Below are positions 52,491 to 60,565 of a stretch of DNA of 64,000 nt, in pieces. Each line of letters starts with the position of its first letter. Positions within the stretch are counted from its first letter, which is position 1. The stretch is taken from assembly GCA_910587765.1 (NCBI GenBank), contig CAJUNR010000001.1, positions 62,001 through 126,000 on the forward strand, given 5' to 3'. The stretch is from an uncultured Lachnospiraceae bacterium (GTDB taxonomy: Bacteria; Bacillota; Clostridia; Lachnospirales; Lachnospiraceae). The notes under the pieces were generated by a model, which saw nothing but the letters and a program-made list of their open reading frames with translations, ran no database searches and was not told where the DNA came from. The position numbers were made by a program, and so were the translations under genes.

Positions 52491-52519
52491 TTGACATCGC
52501 CCCGAACTTGTAATATTGT
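52491..52519 (+). promoter_or_regulatory. Promoter of the hybrid kinase operon
   Basis: TTGACA (52491-52496), 17 nt, TATTGT (52514-52519), 125 bases before the histidine kinase ATG. Consensus -35, fair -10. Confidence 0.65.
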
Positions 52520-52644
52520 ATTTTTAATATCAATATCTGTTCCTGTTCATCGTATACTCCCGCAGCTGCCGGCATATCGTCTGCGGGGAGAAGCAAAAAG
52601 CGGCCGCAGCCGCGGATCAGGACACAGACAGGAGGAAACGCAGT

Positions 52645-55518
52645 ATGGTAAATGTTGTCATCGCACTGGAATGTTTCGGCATCTGCCTGACAGCCGCCGC
52701 TTTATTTCTTCTGCTGAACGGGGAAGGCGCCAGAGAACAGAAGCTGCTGATCATTATGCTGTGCGGTTCCCTGGTACAGAATGTCGGTTATCTGCTGGAA
52801 CTGACTGCGCCTGTGCTGGAAGCCGCCATGACCGCGGTGACAGTGGAAAAAATCGGCTGTGCTTTCACACCTCTTTGTTACTGCTGGTTTATTTGCATTT
52901 ACTGTTCCAGGAAACCGCCGAAGACCCTTTTAAGGATTCTCTTCGCCGTCAGTTTTTTGTCTCTGCCTTCCGTCGTTTTCAACTGGTACGGTCTTTTCTA
53001 CCGGGAAATCCGGTGGCTGCCGTACGGGGACGGATTTCATTACGTCAGCCTCAGCTACGGCCCGCTGTATGTGTTCTTTCTGATTGGTCACATTATCATT
53101 CCCTATGCCCTTTGTATCTGCACCCTGATAAAAGCGGTCCGGGAGTGCACGGACCCGCAGGTCAGCCGTCAGTACTGGACCATCCTCGCCATTTCCAGCC
53201 TGCCTGTCCTTATCCTGATCGCCTATGTTTTCAAAATCGTAAGCGTATTTGACCTCACGCCGGTGACGCTGACAATCTCCATGTCCATGGTCGTCATCGT
53301 CATCTGGGGCCGCCGTAATTACGATTTCCGTCATCTGGCGGCGGAGAAGGTGCTCGAGAGTATCGGCGACGGCGTAATCGCCCTGGACGACCATGACCGG
53401 CTGGTCAGCTACAACCGGGCGGCGGCGGATATTTTCACCGGTCTGGCCAACCACAGCCGGGGAGAGAGCATCCGGGTCGTGGAGGGCTTCCGCGAAGAAC
53501 TGCTGGACGAGAACATTCCCCACAGCTTCTCCATCAGCGGACAGCATTATGAAAGCCACAGCAAACATATCAAAGATGAAAACGGCAAAATCCAGGGCTG
53601 CGTGATCCTGATTCTGGACATGACCGATATCAAGGCCTATATCAACGAGATCAAGCGGGTTCGCCGTCAGGCGGAGAAAGCCAGCATTGCCAAAAGCGAA
53701 TTTCTCGCAAACATGTCCCACGAAATCCGCACTCCGATGAACGCCATCATCGGGCTGAACGATATCATTATGGAGGAATGCGGGGACACCGAGATCTACG
53801 CCTACGCCAAAGACGTGCAGTCCGCGGCGAAAAACCTGCTGACCATCATCAATGACATTCTGGATCTGTCCAAGGTGGAAGCCGGCAAAATGGAACTGAT
53901 GACGGTCAATTACTACATAAAATCCATGACCGACGAAATCATCGGAATCATGGACATGGCGGCTTCGCAAAAAGGACTGATCCTCAAATACGAGTGCGAC
54001 GAGACCATCCCCTGCCGCTACCACGGCGACGACGGCCGTATCAAACAAATCCTGCTCAACATCCTCAGCAACGCCATCAAATTTACGGAAAAAGGATATA
54101 TCCGCGTCTACATTACCGGAAAACCCGGTAAGAATCCGGAGGAGGAGCTGCTCACCTTCTGCGTGGAGGACACCGGCCGCGGCATCCGGGATGAGGATCT
54201 TCCCAAGATTTTCGAGGATTTCCGGCAGGTGGACTCCAGACGGAACCGCAGTGCGGAGGGCACCGGGCTGGGGCTGGCCATCGTGAAACATCTGGCGGAA
54301 CTGATGGGCGGCTCCGTCCAGGTGGAGAGCGTCTATGGAAAAGGAACCACCTTTACGGTCACGATCCCTCAGAAAATCGTGGACCGCCGGCCGGTTTCCG
54401 AGACGCCGGAACTGCCGCAGACCGAGCAGAAGATTACCGACATGTTTACTGCGCCCGGCGTGAAGGTGCTGATTGTGGACGACAATGTGATCAACCGCAA
54501 AGTGGCCCGGGGCTTTTTGAAAAGCTACGCTTTTGATCTGACCGAGGCGGAAAGCGGGCCGGAGGCGGTCGAACTGGTGGCTGCCAACCGGTATGATATT
54601 ATTTTTATGGATCATATGATGCCGGATATGGACGGCGTCGAGGCGGCGGAAATCATCCGCAGAGACTGCGGCGAGAACGGGACCGCCCCTGTCATGATCG
54701 CGCTGACCGCCAATGCCATGGAAGGGATGCGGGAATATTTTCTGGAGAGAGGATTTCAGGATTTCATCGCCAAGCCGCTTGACAGGGTAGAACTGAACCA
54801 GCTTCTGCTGCGCTGGGTGCCGGAGAAATACCGTCAGGAAGAGGTCGAGGAAAAGGAATCCAAACCGCTCAATCCGGCGGCCTTCCGGATTGAGGGAGTG
54901 GATATGGATGCCGTCATGCAGTATTATTCCGGCGATGAGGACGGCTTTGTCGAACTGCTGGATCTTTACTGCATCGACGGCAAACGCAAGACGGAACTCC
55001 TGTGCGAAGTAGTGGAATCCGATCTCTTTCGCTATCAGATCGAGGTACACGGTCTCAAGAGCGCCTCCGCCAATATCGGAGCCATGAAAGTCTCCGCCAT
55101 GGCGCGCGGACAGGAAAATGCCGCCGTACAGGGGAACCGGGAGCTGATCAGCAGTCAGTTTCCATTGCTGCTGGCGGAATATCAAACTCTTCTGACGAAC
55201 ATCGAACAGTTTCTGGAGCAGCGCAGGCAGGAAAGCGGAAAGAAAGAAAAACTCCCCTGCCCGCCGGCTTTGGAATTGAGGGAACAGACGGCGGCCGCCC
55301 TGGAAGAACTGAAACATTTCCGGTCGCAGCAGTGTGCACAGCGGGTGGAAACCATGCTGGCCCACCAACTGCCCGAAAATGTGGCGGAGCGCCTTTTGGA
55401 AATCCAAAAGCAGTTGAAATTATATGAAGACGATTATGCGGAGGAGCTGCTTGGCCGGCTGCTCGGCATACTGGAAAGGGAGGAAGAAGCAAATGAGTCA
55501 AATGGAAGAAATCTCTAA
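52645..55518 (+). CDS. Hybrid sensor histidine kinase (7TM-PAS-HisKA-HATPase-REC-HPt)
   Basis: 957 residues. Seven membrane helices in 1-225 form a HisKA_7TM-type sensor; a PAS domain follows (about 235-335, IGDGVIALDDHDRLVSYNRA); HisKA with phospho-His359 in MSHEIRTPMNAIIGLNDII; HATPase with N box LLNILSNAIKFTEKG and GTGLGLAIVKHLAELMGG; a receiver domain (605-725) with Asp in YDIIFMDHMMPDMDG; and an HPt domain (750-860) with His in EVHGLKSASANIGA. All phosphorelay residues are present. GGAGGAAA precedes the ATG. The last 26 bases overlap the response regulator gene, its likely partner. Confidence 0.94.
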   Translation: MVNVVIALECFGICLTAAALFLLLNGEGAREQKLLIIMLCGSLVQNVGYLLELTAPVLEAAMTAVTVEKIGCAFTPLCYCWFICIYCSRKPPKTLLRILFAVSFLSLPSVVFNWYGLFYREIRWLPYGDGFHYVSLSYGPLYVFFLIGHIIIPYALCICTLIKAVRECTDPQVSRQYWTILAISSLPVLILIAYVFKIVSVFDLTPVTLTISMSMVVIVIWGRRNYDFRHLAAEKVLESIGDGVIALDDHDRLVSYNRAAADIFTGLANHSRGESIRVVEGFREELLDENIPHSFSISGQHYESHSKHIKDENGKIQGCVILILDMTDIKAYINEIKRVRRQAEKASIAKSEFLANMSHEIRTPMNAIIGLNDIIMEECGDTEIYAYAKDVQSAAKNLLTIINDILDLSKVEAGKMELMTVNYYIKSMTDEIIGIMDMAASQKGLILKYECDETIPCRYHGDDGRIKQILLNILSNAIKFTEKGYIRVYITGKPGKNPEEELLTFCVEDTGRGIRDEDLPKIFEDFRQVDSRRNRSAEGTGLGLAIVKHLAELMGGSVQVESVYGKGTTFTVTIPQKIVDRRPVSETPELPQTEQKITDMFTAPGVKVLIVDDNVINRKVARGFLKSYAFDLTEAESGPEAVELVAANRYDIIFMDHMMPDMDGVEAAEIIRRDCGENGTAPVMIALTANAMEGMREYFLERGFQDFIAKPLDRVELNQLLLRWVPEKYRQEEVEEKESKPLNPAAFRIEGVDMDAVMQYYSGDEDGFVELLDLYCIDGKRKTELLCEVVESDLFRYQIEVHGLKSASANIGAMKVSAMARGQENAAVQGNRELISSQFPLLLAEYQTLLTNIEQFLEQRRQESGKKEKLPCPPALELREQTAAALEELKHFRSQQCAQRVETMLAHQLPENVAERLLEIQKQLKLYEDDYAEELLGRLLGILEREEEANESNGRNL

Positions 55519-55918
55519 AAAACGAGTACTGGCGGTAGACGACGACGTCATTATCCTCACGCGGATCTCCAGTATTCTGCGGAATGATTACGAGCTGGTG
55601 ACGGTCAATTCAGGAATGCGCGCCCTGAGATATCTGAAACTGGAGCAGCCGGATCTGATTCTTCTGGATATCCGCATGGCCCAGCAGGACGGCATCGAGA
55701 CACTGCGGGAAATACGCAATATGGAAGAATGCAGAAACATACCGGTGATCATGCTGACCGGCGTGGAGAATAAGGATACGGTTGTGGAGAGCGCCAGACT
55801 GGGCATCTGCGATTACCTGCTGAAACCTTTTTCTTCCGTCGAGCTGCTGAAACGAATCCGCCGGGTTTTTGAAGAAGAAGAAAAAGACGGAAGACCGACG
55901 GAAAATGAAGAATCGTGA
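55493..55918 (+). CDS. Single-domain response regulator
   Basis: 141 residues from ATG 55493 (AGGGAGGAAG upstream), overlapping the kinase gene. Receiver domain with acidic pair VDDDVI, phosphoacceptor Asp in DLILLDIRMAQQDG, Thr in VIMLTGVEN and Lys in LLKPFSS; the short tail is Glu/Lys-rich with no output domain. It would relay or end the phosphorelay, like CheY or Spo0F. Confidence 0.93.
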   Translation: MSQMEEISKKRVLAVDDDVIILTRISSILRNDYELVTVNSGMRALRYLKLEQPDLILLDIRMAQQDGIETLREIRNMEECRNIPVIMLTGVENKDTVVESARLGICDYLLKPFSSVELLKRIRRVFEEEEKDGRPTENEES

Positions 55919-55939
55919 AAAAGAAAGGAAAATGATCAT

Positions 55940-56428
55940 ATGAACACTGCTATGACCAAAGAAGAACTGGAGAAAATACTGGACCAGGCGGTCCAGGACG
56001 TGACGGAATGTACCGCAGGCGTGCGCCTGCATCAGGGCGTGCAGTCCCCCGGTGAAGACCTGTGTACGGTGCAGATTACATTTGACAGAGGGTTCCGCAC
56101 CAGCCTTACGCTCTGCGCCGACACCGGACTTCTGTACCGTATGGCAAGCAATTCTTTCCATGAAGAATCGGTCAGTCCTGAGGATCTGGAAGAATTCAGC
56201 AAAGAGTATTTCAATGTTCTCTGCGGCCGGATTGCCGGAGCCATGTTTCAGGCCACACAGATTCCGGCTCATTTCGGCCCGCCCGTATTTTATCACGGAC
56301 GCTATGAGCCTGAGGGGAGCGAAGTACAGTTTATGCTGACCTATTCCGACGAGAACTGCGGAGGCGCACAGTTTATTCATCATGTACCGCTTTCCGGTGA
56401 AAATGAGACTGTTTCAGAGGAATGTTAA
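55940..56428 (+). CDS. cheX: CheX-like CheY-P phosphatase
   Basis: 162 residues, AAAGGAAA upstream. The segment SKEYFNVLCGRIAGAMFQAT with IPAHFGPP after it gives the CheC/CheX/FliY phosphatase signature E-x2-N-x22-P exactly. The fold around it (VQITFDRGFRTSLTLCADT, GSEVQFMLTY) fits CheX. It would dephosphorylate the CheY-like protein encoded 18 bases downstream, or the response regulator upstream. Single motif, as in CheX rather than CheC. Confidence 0.82.
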   Translation: MNTAMTKEELEKILDQAVQDVTECTAGVRLHQGVQSPGEDLCTVQITFDRGFRTSLTLCADTGLLYRMASNSFHEESVSPEDLEEFSKEYFNVLCGRIAGAMFQATQIPAHFGPPVFYHGRYEPEGSEVQFMLTYSDENCGGAQFIHHVPLSGENETVSEEC

Positions 56429-56446
56429 GAGAGGAGTGCATACAAA

Positions 56447-56809
56447 ATGAGCAAACGTATTATGGTGGTTGATGATTCCAGGCTGGTGCGGGTTCAGCTT
56501 GGCGACGTTCTGGAGGGTACGGATTACGAGATCGCCGCATATGTCCGAAGCGGGGAGGACGCGATCGCCCAGTATGATGAAGTAAAGCCCGATCTTGTGA
56601 CCATGGATATTATCATGCAGGGAATGGACGGACTGGACGCTTCCGAAATCATTCTGAAGGAACATCCGGACGCCAGAATCGTCGTCGTCTCCTCTCTGGC
56701 TTATGACGATACGTTTGAGAAGGCGAAGGCCATCGGCGTCAAGGGCTTTGTGGACAAGCCGTTTCATAGGGAACAACTGCTCAAGGTGTTTGAGCAGGCG
56801 CTCGGCTGA
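56447..56809 (+). CDS. CheY-like response regulator
   Basis: 120 residues. VVDDSRLVRVQLGDVL, phosphoacceptor Asp in DLVTMDIIMQGMDGLDAS, VSSLAY and the Lys in FVDKPFHREQLL are the canonical CheY residues. AGAGGAG precedes the ATG. The order kinase-receiver-CheX-CheY suggests a self-contained phosphorelay with its own phosphatase, probably affecting motility or another binary switch. A hairpin terminator follows at once. Confidence 0.94.
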   Translation: MSKRIMVVDDSRLVRVQLGDVLEGTDYEIAAYVRSGEDAIAQYDEVKPDLVTMDIIMQGMDGLDASEIILKEHPDARIVVVSSLAYDDTFEKAKAIGVKGFVDKPFHREQLLKVFEQALG

Positions 56810-56837
56810 GGAGGCGGGAACCCAGGTTCCCGCCTCC
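56810..56837 (+). terminator. Terminator of the kinase/cheY operon
   Basis: 13-bp perfect stem GGAGGCGGGAACC / GGTTCCCGCCTCC beginning at the stop codon's edge, followed by TTCGTCGTAG. Confidence 0.75.
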
Positions 56838-56977
56838 TTCGTCGTAGTTCCTGTTCGTCTTCCGTAGAAGACCCGCTCCTCTTTTCCGTTCCGATGATCA
56901 GACGGAGGATACGTAGAATTGGCTGGAAAAATGAAAACGGCAGAATACAAAAATACGCAGAAACTACCAGAGTAGTA

Positions 56978-57006
56978 TTGACATCCCGAAAGTTATGTGG
57001 TATTGT
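56978..57006 (+). promoter_or_regulatory. Promoter of the blaI-blaR1 operon
   Basis: TTGACA (56978-56983), 17 nt, TATTGT (57001-57006). Flanking AGTAGTA (56971-56977) and TACTACTACAG (57019-57029) resemble BlaI/MecI half-sites (TACTACA / TGTAGTA), so the repressor probably controls its own promoter. Confidence 0.65.
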
Positions 57007-57054
57007 CTGCTTATACATACTACTACAGTCTTATAGAAGGGAGATCTGCCGATC

Positions 57055-57414
57055 ATGTCCGTAAAGCTTTTTGACTCCGAACTAAAGGTGATGACCGTCC
57101 TCTGGAAGGAGGGGGACTGCACCGCCAAACATATCTCCGATATTCTGAAGGAGGAGGTCGGCTGGAATGTGAACACCACCTATACCCTGATCAAACGATG
57201 CATCAAAAAGGGGGCCGTCGAGCGCTCGGAACCGCATTTTATGTGTCATGCACGGATTCCCCGGGAAGAGGTGCAGGAAGCCGAAACCAATGAACTGATT
57301 GACAAAATGTTCGACGGATCCGCCGACAAGCTGTTCTGCGCCCTGCTGGGAAGGAAAAACCTCTCCGCCGACCAGATCAGGCAGCTCCGGCAGATCGTCG
57401 GAGAGCTGGAATGA
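57055..57414 (+). CDS. blaI: BlaI/MecI-family repressor
   Basis: 119 residues, AAGGGAGAT upstream. LFDSELKVMTVLWKEGDCTA, HISDILKEEVGWNVNTTYTL and IKRCIKKGAVERSEPHFMCH are the winged helix; the C-terminal dimerisation helices include the usual cleavage region. It is inactivated when the BlaR1-type sensor next door cleaves it. No beta-lactamase gene is close, so the regulated target may be something else. Confidence 0.93.
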   Translation: MSVKLFDSELKVMTVLWKEGDCTAKHISDILKEEVGWNVNTTYTLIKRCIKKGAVERSEPHFMCHARIPREEVQEAETNELIDKMFDGSADKLFCALLGRKNLSADQIRQLRQIVGELE

Positions 57415-57424
57415 GGTGTGCTCG

Positions 57425-59641
57425 ATGACATTATGGCAAATGAGTCTTTCCGGCGGTTTTCTGATCCTGACAGCCGCCGTCGTGCGCAGCTTCGCCCTCC
57501 ATCAGCTTCCCAGGAAAACATTCCTGATTCTGTGGCAGATCGCCATCCTGCGGCTTCTGCTGCCCTTTTCCGTTCCCTCCGTTTTCAGCGTCTGGTCCCT
57601 GATTGGACGCGCAGGCAGGGAAGCGCCCGCCGGGAACGCCCTTTGGGGGATATCCGGGCAGATGGCGGCCGTCATTTCCGCCGCACCGTCCTCGGATGAC
57701 ATGCTTCCCCCAATACCGTCCGCCGGTCTCCAACCGCCCGATCTCCGGCTGACGCTCTGGGCGGCGGGCTTCGGCGCTTTGGCCCTGTTCTTTTTGTTCT
57801 CCTGGTTCCGCTGCCGGAGAGAGTTCGCGGCTTCCCTTCCGGTCACGGAAGAGGTGATCCGCACATGGCTGGATGCGCATCCGCTTCCGGCCTGGCAGAG
57901 GCGCAGGATTCAGGTGCGCCGGTCCGACCGCATCCGCACTCCGCTGGCCTACGGCATCTTCCGTCCGGTCATCCTGCTACCGAAAAACGTTCGCCTGGAA
58001 AAAGGCCCGGAGCTTTCCTTCATCCTTCTGCACGAACTGGTCCACATCCGGCGGTACGACGCCCTGACGAAACTGTCCGCCGCCCTCGTTCTGTGCATCC
58101 ACTGGTTCAATCCTGCCGTCTATCTGATGTACCTGCTTCTCAATCAGGATCTCGAGCTTAGCTGCGACGAAACCGTGGTACGGATGTCCGGAGAGGATAA
58201 GCGATCCGCCTATGCGCTCACCCTGATTGCTCTGGAAGAGACGAAAAACCGGCCGCTTTTCTTCGGAAACAGTTTCTGCCTGAACGCCATGAAAGAAAGG
58301 ATCACCTCCATTATGAAAATACGAAATATGCCCTTTACGGCCCTGATCATCGCCGCTGTTCTGGTCATCGGCATCCCCTGTGTGTTTGCCACCTCCGCCG
58401 CCGGAAGCAGACAGACGGAAACCGCCGCTTCCATACCGGACACTGCCTTTTCGGAAGAAGAATACGGGCAGCTTCTTGCCCTGAAGTTCGACGGCTATGA
58501 ACGCATGAGCATTTCCGAATATCAGCAGAAAGTCTGGGAAATGACCGATACCCCGCAGTACCGCACCCTGCTGGAATGCTTTTCGCAGAATGTGCAGATA
58601 CAAGCTCTGCAGGACGAAAATGAGATCGCCGCCTTCCTGCACTACATCCTCAATCCGCTCACCGGGGACCGCTGGCAGCGGCGGGACTTTGCCGGATGTG
58701 CTGTCTCCGATTTCCCTGCCCCGGCGGAAAATGCCCTTCTGGAGTACAATCTTACCCTCTCCGTACAGGACGGCCAAAAAGTCACCGTGCAGCAGTATGA
58801 CGATGCACGCGCGGGAATGGCGGAAGGCCTGCGGGCGATTCTCAACGACCGGACCAGAGAAGAATTGAGCGATGAGCGTTTCATGGACGGACAGATCCGG
58901 CAGGAGACAAAACGGCTCATTTCCAGATGGAGTACGGACAGCCTCCATATCGCCGTGGAGACTTCCTATCTGCCGTTCACCGACGAGACTTCCTCCCTCC
59001 GCGGTTCCCGTGAAGAAGAGGAAAAACGGGAGTATCCACGCGCCACAAAAGCCGACTACCGGGCATTGTTCACCCTGAAGACCGATGATTATCCGGAGCT
59101 GCCGATCCGTGATTTCAATAAAAATTTGCTGGAATGGGGCAACGATGACTCCCAGGGCAGTCTGGACCGCATTTCCTGCGATCTCATCTATCGTGACCGT
59201 CAGGTAGAGCTGACTCCCGAGGAACAGGCTTTTGTGGAACTGTCCTTCCGCCTCTCCTCCATGGAAAATGCGAAATTTGTACAAAGCCACTACACCGGGC
59301 GCCCGGAAGAGGACCCTGTCATTGATCTGTACCTGCCGCCCAAACAGACCGCAGACGGAACGGCGTTCTGCGACCTCTACTGCCAGTTTTCGTGGCATAT
59401 CACGGACAAAAGCCTCCTGACTGTCCGCCGGCGGGATCAGGCAGTGTCCGTTCTTCTCACCGCCGTCCAGAACTTCTGGGACAGCAAAAGCCTTGACGAA
59501 GCGGTGGGCATGACAAAGGAAGAAGTCGTATCGATTCTCAACGGCCTGGCACAGACATACAGCACGGACCAGATCACCCTCTCCACACAGGAAGAGTATA
59601 TCGGATTTGAAACGATGGATGAGCGGGGACTGCGGAATTGA
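57425..59641 (+). CDS. BlaR1/M56-family sensor metalloprotease with unusual extracellular domain
   Basis: 738 residues from ATG 57425 (GAGGTG upstream), 10 bases after blaI. The N-terminal 350 residues are the M56 domain: several membrane helices, zinc motif HELVHIRRYD near 213, and the downstream Glu ligand in DLELSCDETVV. A last helix lies near 305-325. The outer domain (about 340-738) is not the penicillin-binding fold of BlaR1; instead it has two copies of a motif, EEYGQLLALKFDGYERMSIS and ADYRALFTLKTDDYPELPIR. The signal sensed is unknown. It presumably cleaves the BlaI-type repressor upon signal binding. Confidence 0.88.
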   Translation: MTLWQMSLSGGFLILTAAVVRSFALHQLPRKTFLILWQIAILRLLLPFSVPSVFSVWSLIGRAGREAPAGNALWGISGQMAAVISAAPSSDDMLPPIPSAGLQPPDLRLTLWAAGFGALALFFLFSWFRCRREFAASLPVTEEVIRTWLDAHPLPAWQRRRIQVRRSDRIRTPLAYGIFRPVILLPKNVRLEKGPELSFILLHELVHIRRYDALTKLSAALVLCIHWFNPAVYLMYLLLNQDLELSCDETVVRMSGEDKRSAYALTLIALEETKNRPLFFGNSFCLNAMKERITSIMKIRNMPFTALIIAAVLVIGIPCVFATSAAGSRQTETAASIPDTAFSEEEYGQLLALKFDGYERMSISEYQQKVWEMTDTPQYRTLLECFSQNVQIQALQDENEIAAFLHYILNPLTGDRWQRRDFAGCAVSDFPAPAENALLEYNLTLSVQDGQKVTVQQYDDARAGMAEGLRAILNDRTREELSDERFMDGQIRQETKRLISRWSTDSLHIAVETSYLPFTDETSSLRGSREEEEKREYPRATKADYRALFTLKTDDYPELPIRDFNKNLLEWGNDDSQGSLDRISCDLIYRDRQVELTPEEQAFVELSFRLSSMENAKFVQSHYTGRPEEDPVIDLYLPPKQTADGTAFCDLYCQFSWHITDKSLLTVRRRDQAVSVLLTAVQNFWDSKSLDEAVGMTKEEVVSILNGLAQTYSTDQITLSTQEEYIGFETMDERGLRN

Positions 59642-59674
59642 CACTCACGTACCCAGGAAAAATAAAAATTGATC

Positions 59675-59703
59675 TTGATTAGTGGACCCGTTTCGCATAT
59701 AAT
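59675..59703 (+). promoter_or_regulatory. Promoter of the repeat-containing ncRNA
   Basis: TTGATT (59675-59680), 17-nt spacer, TATAAT (59698-59703). No open frame with a ribosome binding site follows before the terminator at 59849-59879. Confidence 0.75.
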
Positions 59704-59709
59704 AAAGAA

Positions 59710-59880
59710 GAACAGAGCAACTGTTCCAAGAGCGGAAAACTCCTGCCAGTAAGTGGAGAACAAAAAGAGCGGCGAACTCCTGCCAATGAAACGGAGAGTA
59801 AAAAGAGCGGAGAACTCCTGCCAGTAAGTGGAGAATAAAAAGAGTACGAAAGAAGAGGCGGGGCGTCTGCCTCTTCTTTG
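59710..59880 (+). ncRNA. Putative small RNA with three 37-38-nt repeat units
   Basis: About 170 nt between a SigA promoter and a terminator. It would begin with hairpin GAACAG-AGCAA-CTGTTC (59710-59726), then three units at 59728-59764, 59765-59802 and 59803-59839. Each starts AAGAGCGG and contains CTCCTGCCA...GGAG, so each can form a small CTCC/GGAG stem, or neighbouring GGAG-AA-CTCC pairings. Unit 2 keeps the flanks but changes the loop (TGCCAATGAAAC). The 11-bp terminator stem AAAGAAGAGGC / GCCTCTTCTTT (59849-59879) follows. There is no start codon with a ribosome binding site. Function unknown; a protein-titrating RNA is one idea. Confidence 0.65.
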
Positions 59881-59927
59881 CTCTTATCTGGAGATACTAT
59901 GCGTAAATTAAAACTATACAAGTCCTT

Positions 59928-60407
59928 CTATAACCTGCACACCATAATATATTCTTCCTCATTTTCACCCACGATCTCAAAGCCCGTCTGACGATACATC
60001 TTCACTGCGTAATTTGCCTTCTGCACAGCCAGCGACGCCTTCGTGTATCCCTGGGTTTTCAGCAGGCCGAGCATCTTTTTCATCAGCTCCGTGCCGATGC
60101 CCTGCCCGCGGTATTCCTGATACAGCGAAATGGCGAAGGACGGCGTATCGTTGTCGATATGGCCGTAATCTTCCATAATTCTCGTCCACACAGCGCCGAC
60201 GACCCGTCCGCCGATCTCTGCTACAAGACAGTTGTCTCCTTTCTGAGAGCCAAAGCCGTCCGTATACACCTGCAGTTCCGGCCGTTCCACGATCTCCCTT
60301 GCCGGCGGTTTCGCCCCTTCCGGAAGAAAGATCGCCTCATACAGAAAATCTTTCAGCAGAATTACTTCTTCTTTTTGCAGACTTCGGATGATATAATGTT
60401 GATTCAT
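59928..60407 (-). CDS. GNAT-family N-acetyltransferase
   Basis: 159 residues from ATG 60407 (GGGGAA upstream; a GTG/ATG seven codons earlier is possible). YIIRSLQKEEVILLKDFLYE, CLVAEIGGRVVGAVWTRIM, and the acetyl-CoA loop YQEYRGQGIGTELMKKMLGL followed by SLAVQKANYAVKMYRQTGFE are the GNAT motifs. Substrate unknown. Monocistronic. Confidence 0.9.
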   Translation of the reverse strand: MNQHYIIRSLQKEEVILLKDFLYEAIFLPEGAKPPAREIVERPELQVYTDGFGSQKGDNCLVAEIGGRVVGAVWTRIMEDYGHIDNDTPSFAISLYQEYRGQGIGTELMKKMLGLLKTQGYTKASLAVQKANYAVKMYRQTGFEIVGENEEEYIMVCRL

Positions 60408-60565
60408 CTGTATATTCCCCGCATTCATTTTTCATGAGCACCTCTGCTCCTGTGATTTTTATTATACCCCACCGGCCACTGCCGTTACAACTTTCTTATG
60501 ACAATTCCGCTGCATCATATCATCCGCCGGGAACGTTACCGTTCACGCCTGCCGGTTCCCGGCCG

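Noticed and set aside
52930..55407. 825-codon minus-strand frame opposite the hybrid kinase
   Set aside because: The complementary strand encodes every kinase domain; the antisense product is His/Phe/Asp-rich without any motif.
59710..59880. Direct claim that the repeat RNA is a CsrA-binding RNA
   Set aside because: The units have GGAG rather than a clear ANGGA loop pattern, and I see no csrA gene in the window.
59679..59921. 80-codon minus-strand frame across the ncRNA gene
   Set aside because: It has no ribosome binding site and arises from the tandem repeats; the plus-strand promoter and terminator explain the region better.
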